From Orychophragmus violaceus (Eukaryota > Streptophyta > Magnoliopsida > Brassicales > Brassicaceae): a stretch of DNA of 64,000 bases. Of this stretch, positions 24,893 through 35,781 are shown in pieces. The DNA is taken from contig CM058232.1 in the NCBI GenBank assembly GCA_030180135.1, positions 75,373,001-75,437,000 of the forward strand, read 5' to 3'. A model generated the notes under the pieces. It ran no database searches and was not told where the DNA came from. It was given only the letters and a program-made list of their open reading frames with translations. Position numbers and translations under genes: made by a program. Each line of letters begins with the position of its first letter. Positions within the stretch are counted from its first letter, which is position 1.

Positions 24893-25564
24893 TGTTGGAA
24901 TTGTGTCCAGTAATCTCGGTACTGTCTCTAGAAAGTAAGAGTATGTCAATGATCAGACATAAGTCATATAATACTGGGGGTCATGATGGCTTGCTAGAGT
25001 CCGCTCATGATCTATAAGTCTTGGACTTATTGCCTTTATTATATGATCCCATATGGGTCACACGCCTAAGCTAACAGGAAAATGTGTAGGAACGGTTTAG
25101 CAGAAGTACGGTAAAAGTGCTAGGCATTTACTGTACTTAGAGAGAATAAAACGGTTTAGCTACTCTGTGTCGATCGATACACAAGGTGTGTCGGTCGACA
25201 CAGTGTGCGAATGCCGACTAGTTAATTGGTGTTTGGGCCAAATGGCCCAAACGAAATCAGACAAGTTTTATAAGCTAAAACTCGAGTTTCTGATCAATTA
25301 ACCCTAATCACCCAGCCGTAAACTCTCTCTCTCTGCGCCGAAATCCTCTAGTGATCTAGCAGTCGTTTCCTGTGATCGCGTGTGTGAACCTTTGGAGGAT
25401 TCATCCCTCGGTGTTTCTCTGATCTCAAACATACCATCTATTTCCGCTGCAAACAGGTATAAGGTGAGATCATCGTTTGTTTCTATTCTGAGAAGAACCT
25501 AGATCGCATGTTTAGGTTGATATGAATCTAAGAATTGAATCAGGATCAACTAAACAATCCATCA

Positions 25565-26651
25565 GACGGATTAAGGTAAGGTTTAGATTGACCGCTACTC
25601 AAATCTAAAGCTTACCGACCACCGCCCGTCGGTACCGTCAACGGAACATCGGAACTCCCTTCGGGACACTCCCGTCCGCACCTTCTGTCTCACGGGTTTC
25701 TCTCACTTTCTATCTCTAACCTGGATGTTCTCTTTCTCTCTAGAATGGGTTTTTGGTTAGAGAAAGCGCCTACGGGCGACCGACAGAATTCCCCGATGGT
25801 TAGTCGGAAACCACTTCCGGCTCGCCGGGAAATTCGTCCGGTCCGCCTAGCCCCTTTCTCTCTCTAGAGTGTTTTGCTCTGAGTTTCTGAATGAAAAAAA
25901 TGGCTGGGGAAAGCTTGCTATTTATAGGGAAATCAAGGGCGAGGTGGCAAAAACACACGGTGGCTTCCGGTTGGTCCGTTCCGGCGGCGGCCATGCGCTG
26001 CGACATCTGGCCGAACACTCAGCCACCACTCAGCTGCTCCGGAAACATCTGGACAACACTCAGCCAAGCTCAGGCGCTGCCACACTGCCAGGCCATGCGC
26101 GACCACACCTCGTGCTTCCGGTGAACACATCGTGCTTCCCTCTTTTACACCTCATGCTTCTGCGCACACCTCGTGCTTGCGCTTCACACCTCGTGCTTCC
26201 TAACACCTCGTGCTTCCGGAAGTAAAAACTCATACATGACACATCATGCTTCAGACCGTCGTGCTTTCGTCCCGTCGTGCTTCTAACCTGACGTACCCGA
26301 TTTAATCGCAAATCGGATATCTCTCAAACCGTTCACTCTTTTTAAATTCCGCTTCGACTCAACTTCTTATTTTGAACTCCTCTATCACCACACACTAACG
26401 TCCCAACATTTCGAAACTTTCGGATTTTCGGCCGTTCCTCGGCCGTCCTCATTGTCATTCCACCATCGCATAATCCGCTCATCCCAATTGAATTCTTACT
26501 CGACCAAAAGTTTTAGAGTATCCTCTTTAGCTAACGACGTCAATTTAACGTTGATCACACAACTTTGAATTTTGGTCGATCTTCGCCCGATCCATCCCGA
26601 CTGGTCGTATTCCTCGTGCGGATGTTTTACTCCCTTGGGAGGGTCATTACA
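25565..26651 (-). mobile_element. LARD 5' LTR (copy D), part right of the copia insertion
   Basis: Starts with the right copy of the 63-bp duplication (25565-25627), then continues LTR D to its end TCATTACA at 26651. This end matches 6071 and 12912. Relative to copies A and C it lacks about 23 bp just after the insertion point. CCGAT follows. Confidence 0.85.
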
Positions 26652-27260
26652 CCGATTGTCCCCGTCTGTATTCTCAGGCCTTCTCTAGACCCATGGGTGA
26701 CATCCTCGTTTGACAGCTGATGCGCTACATCGAAAGGCTTAAAACTTATTTATTGATCTTGTAAATCACCACATGATGTTTTCCGTATTATTTCTCACTC
26801 ATATGATACCATTAATCATTTCCTAATAGATTACTCATCCTAGAAAATTTCTAGCTCAAACATGTTTAGCTCTATAGTTATGTTTGGTAGCCAAATCAAT
26901 TCTATTAAAGTTTCTTCATGCACCACCATGTTCCATATTTCGGGGTATAAAACCATCTCCATTCACCATAACCGGTCATGAATACATGCAAGTGAAGCAT
27001 GAGCTTGAGTTTGGTAGATTTACCAATTATTTTGAGGCTAATTTTTTTTCTAATATGCCGTTAAAACAATTAGTCTAGTTTACTAAGTAGATAGTATCTC
27101 AAGTTAAAACTTATAGCACATCTATTTTTTCCTTATGTATGACCATGGGCTCCACATGTGATATATATACAAAAGGGAAACTCATGCCTCTTTTGTAACT
27201 CACTTAACAATGTCACGTTACATACCAAAACTGGCATCCCAATTTTCATATAATGTATAA
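26652..27260. other. Spacer, no gene seen
   Basis: AT-rich sequence. A 64-codon frame at 26884-27078 matches no family I recognise. Confidence 0.45.
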
Positions 27261-28856
27261 CTAGATTTTGACCCGCACTTAGAAAGTGCGGGTTTAATTT
27301 TCTTTACAAATTTTATTTTTTATTCATTTTGTTAATAGTAGTTTAGATTTTTAATTATGTAATCTAATTTTGATTATAATTGTTTAACCAACATTATAAA
27401 CAGTGAGTTAGCAATTTAGTTTTTTTTTTTTAAATGAATTATGTGTTATTTGGAGGAGATATATCGTAAGGATTAAGAGATTAAAATAATGATTTCGCAT
27501 TATATATTTTAATTTGCGTTGTATCGTAAGATCATAGTTTGGAAAAACTATATATATGTGAAAACAACTATTGTAAAAGTTATATAGTATATGTTTAATT
27601 GTTATTTTATTTATCTAAAATATTATTTTATAAAATACATGTTGTAGTCGTATATATAATTTGCAAATTTGATGGAACTATCCGTTAAAAACTTCATTCA
27701 AACATAAAGCATAATTTGACGCTTCAAATATTTGAATAATATAAGTATGAAATTATTTTATTATTTTATTAATTTTAAAATATATCAGCTGAAATTATTT
27801 ACTATATGCGATTTTTTATAGAAAATTTATAATCAAGATTGGCTAATTAATTTTTCAACCCGTTTAATTAATTAAATATTTTTCAGTTTGATGGAAAAAC
27901 CTGCTAAAAGTACAATCGTAAAAACATCAATTGTAATATGTGTATATATATATATATATATTTGAAACAAAATAAAAAGATATTAAAATATATTTCAATT
28001 ATTTGAATAATATAAGTATGAAATCATTTTAATATTTTATTAATTTTAAAATATATCAGCTGAAATTATTTACTATATGCGAATTTTTAGAAAATTTATA
28101 ATTGAGATTGGCTAATTAATTTTTCAACCCGTTTAATTAATTAAATATTTTTCAGTTTGATGGAAAAACCTGCTAAAAAGTACAATCGTAAAAACATCAA
28201 TCGTAATATGTGTATATATATATATATATATATTTGAAACAAAAAAAAAGATATTAAAATATATTTCAAATATTTGAATAATATAAGTATGAAATCATTT
28301 TAATATTTTATTAATTTTAAAATATATCAGCTGAAATTATTTACTATATGCGAAATTTTTTTAAAAAAATTTATAATCGAGATTGGCTAATTAATTTTTC
28401 AACCCGTTTAATTAATTAAATATTTTTCAGTTTGATGGAAAAACCTGCTAAAAAGTACAATCGTAAAAACATCAATCGTAATATGTATATATATATATAT
28501 ATATATTTTTTGAAACAAAATAAAAAGATATTAAAAGATATTATAAATATATTTTGAATTAAATCATAAATTAAAGAATCTTAATTTATATATAATAGTT
28601 GATGTATAAATTAGTCATTATATTTACCAATTAATTTGTTTTGATTTTAATTAATTAGGAAAGTGGGACTCATTAGATTTTGGTTGTTTGGCTACATGTT
28701 TAATAATTGTCTTGTTTGGAAACATGGATTGTAGAGATAATGTTATATTCCCTAATTACCCTTAATGAAGGTTACAAATCCTAATAATATCAAGGGCAAA
28801 TTTCTGGAACAACATTTATGTACCATGGCCAAACTCCAATTTTTTAATAGTATTGA
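27261..28856 (-). mobile_element. Non-autonomous Helitron, 1596 bp
   Basis: Read on the minus strand, the element begins TCAATACTATTAAAA at 28856, preceded by A. It ends with a perfect 10-bp hairpin ACCCGCACTT-TCT-AAGTGCGGGT (27293-27271), CAAAAT, then CTAG at 27264-27261, followed by T. A 5' TC, a 3' hairpin plus CTRR and insertion between A and T are the defining Helitron features. There is no Rep/helicase frame, so it is non-autonomous. Most of the interior is a tandem repeat. Confidence 0.75.
27720..28540. repeat. Three tandem repeats of about 271 bp
   Basis: The core TATATCAGCTGAAATTATTT recurs at about 27782, 28054 and 28324, giving spacings of 272 and 270 bp. Each unit ends in a (TA)n run of different length (near 27943, 28213 and 28488). 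The units are internal to the Helitron. Confidence 0.9.
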
Positions 28857-29199
28857 TACAACGTCCCGAACAAGCTTATTGAACTTTAATGTATTACATA
28901 CCCGTGGATAAAACAACCAGGCACGAAAATGATGTGTTGTTTCTGAACTGACAAATGGTTGCCGTATGAAAATTTATGAACATATTTAGGAACTCAGGGA
29001 TCACATAGACTACCAATTCCTCCAGACTCCATTATAGCATAACTACAGGAAAATGACTCTTGGGTTATTCCTCCTACACGATCAGATCACAATGTCAATG
29101 TCCTATCATAATTATCTTCTTTATCAATGCCGAAGAATCTTGATTGTTTCGAATGGTGGCCTAACAATGTTGCCTACTTTACTGGTGAAATCTACAATT

Positions 29200-29582
29200 T
29201 TCTAAAAACTATGGAAAATAAGTTTCTTGGCATAAGGAAGTTTGGTACTCTGGTGGAATTATGAGACATAAGTTTCTTACTTGGCTGGTTGTGCTAAATC
29301 GTTCTACAAGGGATCATCTTCTTCAACGGGGACTACAAACCAAATTGCCTTATGTGTAATTCATCGCCGGAAAAAAATCCTCATATGTTCTTTGAGTGCA
29401 ATTTCGCATGGTCCATTTTGTTTTTGATAGCGACAAGAAGCAACTTCAATTCTTCGCTGAACCGAGTGGATCTTCTGCGTCAACTGAGTTCCTTTAGTGT
29501 AACAAACTGGAAAAAGGCTTTACTCATAATCTCCAAGCAGGATTCAATATACACAACAATGTTATGGAAGGAGAAGAATTGA
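29200..29582 (+). pseudogene. LINE reverse-transcriptase remnant (zinc-binding C-terminal domain)
   Basis: Broken translation resembles the zf-RVT region of plant LINEs. SWHKEVWYSGG and HKFLTWLVVLNR lie upstream of a frame at 29352-29582 that begins MCNSSPEKNPHMFFECNFAW, matching the family's C-x-C, H-LF-C pattern. A stop separates the two parts (near 29358). No LINE ORF1, catalytic reverse-transcriptase core or poly(A) tail is present, so this is a short dead fragment. Its limits are approximate. Confidence 0.65.
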
Positions 29583-29817
29583 ATATTGCATACAAAAGCC
29601 TCTTTTGCTCGACTGCAACCATAGTTAATGATATTAAATCAGTCATAAAAAACAAAGCAAGGTCTCAAATCTAAAACATGATTTCCCTGCCTTTTTCTTC
29701 CTCATTGATGTAGCTTTGGTTCTCCACATAGTTCATTTGTCAAAATCTACCTCCATCTTTATGATTTATTTATGGCTATTCATTCAATGGGCTGAACCAT
29801 GTAAACATTTTATTTCT

Positions 29818-30929
29818 TGATGTAGCCTCAAAATCACTCCAATGCTAAACCACTTGATGATCATATGATCTCAAGCAAAAGTATGCAGAAGATGGTGATG
29901 AATGTAGAGATGGTGGTGAAGATAGGGATTGGCTCACTTAATTAATGGTGGGTGGACATAAATATTGAATCACACAAAACTCCAGGCCACATATTCTATG
30001 GTACTAGATGAATCACTCAAATAAACTAGAGAATAAACACAAAGAAAAACTCGGAATTTGTGAAAAAGACATAAACGATTTCTATGATTGATCAAGGGTG
30101 ATTACAATGAATTCGAAACTGATATTTTATAGGATTATAGGCAACAATTTAAACAAGCTAAAACTGAAAAAGAATAGAAAATATCAAAAAATTGGCCGTT
30201 GGAGCTTTGATGGTAAAATTTGTCAAATAAGGAAATCTGATAAGGATTGAGTCTGGGAGCTTTGGCATGCATGAATGATTTCCTGGGATATCTAAGTGCA
30301 TTGGATAAGGCTTCAGAATGTGTACAAAATCTTAAGAATAGAGCCATTGGAGTTTATCATCTTTTAGCTCCAAAATATGTAAGTATGACTTGTAGGAAAT
30401 ATGGATAATCTGGTACAGCTTAGAGCATCTCAAGACTGTGTGTTCTTCAGGAAGTGATGTCAAAACACAGAAGTTTTGATAGGTTGAAAGTCGTGGCTTG
30501 TTTGCTGGTTTTGGAGTGAACAAATCCAAACATGGTAAGTTGTGGCTAGATTGGTCTCCACTGATCCTATGTGTGTTGGTTCATGGGATGTTGTTATCTG
30601 AAGCTTCTGGTGGCCTATTAAACTCTCATGGTCGCCATTATTGATGTTGTAGAAGATCCAACTGGTTGGTTCTTGTTCTTTACATAAGTAGCTATGGATC
30701 GTCCAATCGAGTAACTTGTGATTTAGCTTAAACTAGGGCTCTTATAGCTCGACCAATGTCTTCAAGATGGGCTGTTTGGTGCAAGACATTTATTATGAGG
30801 TGATTGGCATAAGTAATTTCTTAAGGTTTAACTAGTTTAGATTTGGGCTGCTTATATCCAAGGGCATGGACCTACTGAATGATCTCTCCTCTAAGCTGCT
30901 TGATTGATTATGACTCCATGTCCTAATCA
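29818..30929 (-). mobile_element. 3' LTR of an old gag-only LTR retrotransposon
   Basis: Begins TGATGTAGCC and ends TCCTAATCA. It is followed on the right by a minus-strand PPT (AAGAGGGAGAGTA). It is homologous over its length to 41013-42070, at roughly 85% by eye with indels, which implies an old insertion. I could not find a clear 5-bp target duplication. Confidence 0.75.
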
Positions 30930-31354
30930 TACTCTCCCTCTTGAAAATTTCACCTCGAAACTGTATACCTGCACCAAGAGAAGCATATTAACTTTCATGC
31001 TCCTTTGTGGACTTGGGATCTTACCTGATGGAACTTCGAGCCAATTCTACCATGTTCAGAATTGCTGTCAGGTTCCCGATAGCCTAGGATCTAGGGTCTA
31101 GTTAATGAATCAAGGATCTGATCTTTGTTTACCTGGAGATTAGCAGCGGAAGATGGTCAGATAAACAAGATCTCCAGCGCCTCAGATGTTGCGCCTCTAC
31201 TGTAGTCCACACGCACACAAGCTGGAATCCGCCGGGATGCTAGTACCGGTGCTCGGATCTCCCTGGGATTTTAGTTTCTGAGGTTTCTGTGTTTTCTCTC
31301 TGAGAAAACACTGTCTGGGCGGCGCTAGTTCTTCTAGGTCGAATTATAAGATCA

Positions 31355-31362
31355 CTTATATA
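31355..31362 (-). promoter_or_regulatory. TATA box of the second copia LTR (3' copy)
   Basis: TATATAAG on the minus strand. The copy in the 5' LTR is at 37652-37659 and is the one that would act as promoter. Paired TGTGTCGATCGACACA-like palindromes lie about 40 bp upstream of each (31402-31486 and 37702-37762). Confidence 0.55.
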
Positions 31363-32799
31363 CGACCTCGACGTAAACCGAAATATCAGTTTCGGTTTCG
31401 GCCTTGTGTCGACCGACACACTTAGTGGTGTCGATCGACACACATCTTGTGTCAACCGACGCACCCAATGGTGTCGATCGACACACCTCATTAAAACTCA
31501 TATTCGATGTGTATCCAATACACATAGACCAGACCATATGCCAATGATCTATCCCTTATGAACTATGTCCAACTTGCTTGGGTGTGTGACCCTGTAGGTT
31601 CACACGATACTGGAAATGAGTTACAACTCATTTGTCATAAGCAGTTTCTAGAAAAACATTATGATTACCCAATATCACATGAATTGTCCGATCTCGACAA
31701 TACAACTATCTCTAGAGTGAGTACAATGTGATTTCAGGACATAATCCCAACAATCTCCCACTTGTACTGGAATCACCTATTCCTATAATCCCTTCGTCTC
31801 TATATCTCGATATGGCATAAGGCAAGAGACTGTGTCTTCCTTATTATAGCCAACATCATGTTCATCGAATTCCTGATCTATACTGATAAAATAAACGACT
31901 GACAATCACCTCGTTTGAGCACGGCCATGCATTTTCTCAGTATCAAATCTTCGATGGCCCTGAGATATTTATCTCCCGTTATATGGGAGGGACAAATACC
32001 ATCTTGTTCCATCCTTGTTTCTACACATACTTCATGATACGCCTAAGCAATGCCGTTATAGCCGCCAGTTACGGAACGACGTTTGACAAGGTCAAAACGC
32101 ACCAATTCATATGCTAGAAAGCATGATGAACTCAGGTCTAAGGACTATACTCTATAGTCGTAATGAGAAAATCCCATGACACTGATATAACTATCCTGTG
32201 GATTTCTCATTAAGCGGGTCATGTCCGATCATATGTTCACCAACATATATCTATGTGATTGACTGTGATAATCATATCATTGACTCCATGAAACTTAGTC
32301 CAACAGTCACCTCACATGCTAGTCTCGCGCGGTTATTGGTGTCCCACTTCAATAACCTTGACTAGGGACAATCATAATTTATGTCATCTTTTACTTATAG
32401 GGTTTCATGATCAAGTCCTCAACTTGATGACCTATAAGATGAACATAAAATACTCCGGGACCATTATTTAATCATCCAATGATTAAATAACTCTGATGTC
32501 AGTTTGACTTACATAAATACTACCATAGTATGTCTATGTAAAGATCACAACATAACTAAAATAACTCCCACTAGAATCAAGATCATCTCTTCAGATATCT
32601 TATACCTACAGCAACATAATAAATTTCGTGCTTAGGTTGTGGGAGAGACTGCGGTGTTATTGCTTGAAACAATTCCAACAAACCACACCACCATTCAGAT
32701 AAAAGCACTATTCTACGGTCCACTGCTTGGAGCCTTTCCAACAGATAACACCGCTATTCAGACAAAGAGACATAACCAGGTGGGAACCGGTAATCGTCT

Positions 32800-34916
32800 T
32801 TGTCCGTCTAACTACTTTCAACTGGTTCGTCACTTCCTTAGTTCACCACGAACCTATCCTTTGTGTTTCTCAAACACTTGGGATATTTCTGGTAACTGTT
32901 CAGTGACTATTACCGGAACATATTGGTATTTTCTCGTCATGCTTTATGCATAAGCTGCATCTAGACGAGCACAAAATATGACATTCATGATGGATTCCAT
33001 TGCAGCAGCATAGGCAATCACACTCATTAATACTAGTTCATACAGTGTTCAAAACACTTCATCTTGCTAAGATTATTGCCATAAGACCTTTGGTATGAAG
33101 TCATTCATGGAATCATGCATATTGGAACTGTCCAATACCTTATCAACATAAGGATTTTGACACGATCCAATTAGCCTTTCTGATCCATTCCAATGGATCC
33201 TTATTCCAAGAACTTTTACGGCCTTCTCCCATGTCCATCGTTAAACTTGACTTCCGACCCAAATCTTGACAAGACTTTAGCGTCGAAACGTCGTTTATGA
33301 GATTAAGTATGTTATCTACATACAGTGTGAGAGTTGCAATTACGCTCCCACTAGTCTTCTTGTAAACGCATGGTTTCTTTTTCTTTCTGATCAAGTCAAA
33401 ACTTTTGACCACATTATCAGAATGTTGATTCCAACTCCAAGATGTTTGCTTCAATCCAGAAATGGATCGGTGAAGCTAACATGCATACCCAGCCAATTTT
33501 CGGAGTTGGGGCTCACCATCGCTTCTTTGAATTTCGCATGCTCGTCACTTTTCAATGATAACCAGATCACGACAATCGGCTTCGAGAAATCACTCTCGAG
33601 TTAGTGACGGATCCTTTCAGATCTGCGAATTTCAGGCTCCACAGGTGTAGATCCTACAACACTTTGTAGATCTCACCGCTGCTCTCCCTCAACAGGTTGA
33701 GCAGCCTCCTGTGTTAATCGAATTTCTTCGATGTATACTTTTACTCCCACTTTTCCTTTTGGAAAGTATGATCTTTCTTAAAAGACACAGTTCCGAACAA
33801 CAATGCTTTGTCCTCGGATTGGTTGCAAAAGTAGTAAGCCTCGGTTTTCCTAGGACAACCAGCGAGGTAGAACTCATCAGATATGTGTTCAAGTTTGTTT
33901 GTTGACTACTGTCTTACACAAACCTTGCAATCCCAATTAATCAGAAAAACAAATTTGGAAATCACCCAGTCCACATCCAATGTGGTGTTTTTCACTGATT
34001 CTGATAGAAACTTATTTAGCGTAAACATAGACATTTTAGAACGTATTCTTAAATGATCATGGAAGACTCCTGTGACCCATCATTAATCAGAGCGTATCTA
34101 ATAAGATCCAATTCATTCTGTCAGATGATCACCTAATTCTTGACTCAAGTATTTTCCTCCGCGATTCAATCGAGGATCTCAATACTTCTGTCAAATTGGT
34201 TCTACACTTCATCTTGGAACTCCTCAAGGGATTCCTGCTCGTGTCTCATCAAATGAACACAGCCATACTTATTGATGCCATCAATAAGCTAATGAAGTAC
34301 AGAAGATTTCCTTTGGCACTAATGCTCATCGGGCCGCATACATCAGTATGTGTAAGGCCCAATAAGCCTCTGGCCCGTTTCTTTTAGCTCTGCTAAAAGG
34401 GCCTTGGTCATTTGGTCAAGTGAACAGAATTCATATCTCAAATGATTTATAATCAAATGAGTCCAAAACTATGGAACTTCTGAATTCGCTTCACTCAATG
34501 TGGTTAAACGACTATGCCAAAGAAAAGTCGAGTTCGAGTCATCAGACTTAAACCGTTAGTATTTGTGTTATATTCTAACTTTTGCTGGTTTAAGACATAA
34601 AACTCATTCCAAATGGGGTGCTACCATATGATATTTCATTAAGATCTAAAGAACAAAACTTGTCTTTTATCAAAATGAAAAACATCCAAATTCTTTACAG
34701 GAAGATGAAAGACATTTCTGCACAAGGCAGATACATAGTATCAATTAATTAATTTCTAAAACCAAGTATGAAAGGCTCCTACAAGTGGAGAATCTCTACG
34801 GCTCATGCAGCAACCATTGCTTCATACCAGACACGCAGTTCCACTTGTCCTTTCTTCAACGTTCTACTGTCGCTTAGGTCCTGCATATTTCAAAAATATC
34901 AGTACCACAACTAGTA
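32800..34916 (-). pseudogene. Copia pol remnants (protease, integrase, reverse transcriptase)
   Basis: Degenerate minus-strand pieces in copia order. The protease region near 34900 reads D-T-S where D-T-G is required. The integrase HTDVCG region lies near 34340-34380. A piece matching the stretch between integrase and reverse transcriptase lies at 33689-33892, frameshifted. Reverse transcriptase at 33143-33454 reads YVDN in place of the catalytic YVDD. Several stops, frameshifts and internal deletions separate them. No functional product is possible. Confidence 0.8.
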
Positions 34917-34917
34917 T

Positions 34918-35778
34918 CTAATACTTATGTAGAACTTGATTTAATAACACAATACCTGAAGAAGAAGTACCATACATCTCCTTCATCTCTTGTGAATCTT
35001 CCATGAATTTAATGCAATCTCTCTTCCAATGCCCTGACTCATCGCAGTAGAAGCATTTTCTAACACCAGATGGGCCTGACCTGGGCTTATAAGATGACAC
35101 AGGCTTATCCTGATTCCAAATCTGGACGGCCCTGCCTCTACCCTTGCCAACACAAGATTTCTCAAATCTTTTACCCTTTATGATGTCTTGCTCTACTGTT
35201 TTGAGCATGCCATGCAGCTCAGTCAACGTCTTCGTCAAGCCTTTCTTGATATAGTCCTTAATGAACTTATCATAGTTTGACGACAATGACTGCAGAATGA
35301 TGTCAGTGGTCAACTCTAAGCTGACAGGAGATTCCAGTTTCCCCAGGTTATCAATGTAACCCATCATTTTAATGACATGAGGACTTACTGGAGCATCCTC
35401 TGGTAGCTTGCACTCAGTGAGAGACTTCACCATATGGAATCTCTCAACTCGTGCCGGATCCTGAAACTTCAGTTTCAGGCTGGTGATCATCTTTATCGGC
35501 GACTCCACGTTCTCGTATTGACTTTTCAAGTCCGAGTCCATGGTAGCCAACATCAGACCACGTACATCTACCACATCAATATAATGCTTATTCCAAGCAT
35601 TATATACTGCATGCGAGCGATTGGTCCCAAGCCTTTCTGGAAGAGCTTTCTCAAGGACATAGTCCTTGCTCTCCTGCTTGAGAATGAATCTCAGATTCTG
35701 ATACCAATCCAGGAAGTTGGATCCATTTAACTTGTCCTTCTCAAGGACGGATCGCAACGAGAAAGTAGTCATAGACAT
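34918..35778 (-). CDS. Copia Gag (isolated frame), about 286 aa
   Basis: Homologous to the Gag part of the intact copia at 20058: SLRSVLEKDKLNGSNFLDWY near the start, an FHMVKSLTECKLPEDAPVSP region in the middle, and a zinc knuckle CFYCDESGHWKRDC near the end. I choose the ATG at 35778 (MSMTTF), or the next at 35772, because a TTTCAG acceptor lies three bases upstream and the intact relative starts at the same point. The frame runs out just after the zinc knuckle, before protease. It could still make Gag, but the pol behind it is dead, so I treat it as a surviving fragment. Confidence 0.75.
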   Translation of the reverse strand: MSMTTFSLRSVLEKDKLNGSNFLDWYQNLRFILKQESKDYVLEKALPERLGTNRSHAVYNAWNKHYIDVVDVRGLMLATMDSDLKSQYENVESPIKMITSLKLKFQDPARVERFHMVKSLTECKLPEDAPVSPHVIKMMGYIDNLGKLESPVSLELTTDIILQSLSSNYDKFIKDYIKKGLTKTLTELHGMLKTVEQDIIKGKRFEKSCVGKGRGRAVQIWNQDKPVSSYKPRSGPSGVRKCFYCDESGHWKRDCIKFMEDSQEMKEMYGTSSSGIVLLNQVLHKY

Positions 35779-35781
35779 AAG

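Larger units (their letters stand above)
17731..25564 (+). mobile_element. Complete Ty1/copia retrotransposon
   Basis: 7834 bp. LTRs are 17731-18402 and 24893-25564, both 672 bp, starting TGTTGGAATT and ending CCATCA. I found no difference between them on reading. The PBS TGGTATCAGAGCC (18404-18416, initiator tRNA-Met) and the PPT AAGTGGGAGAT just before 24893 are intact, and one unbroken gag-pol frame lies between. It is inserted in a LARD LTR with a 63-bp rather than the usual 5-bp duplication. Identical LTRs and an intact frame point to very recent transposition and probable autonomy. The sub-lineage is not assigned. Confidence 0.95.
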
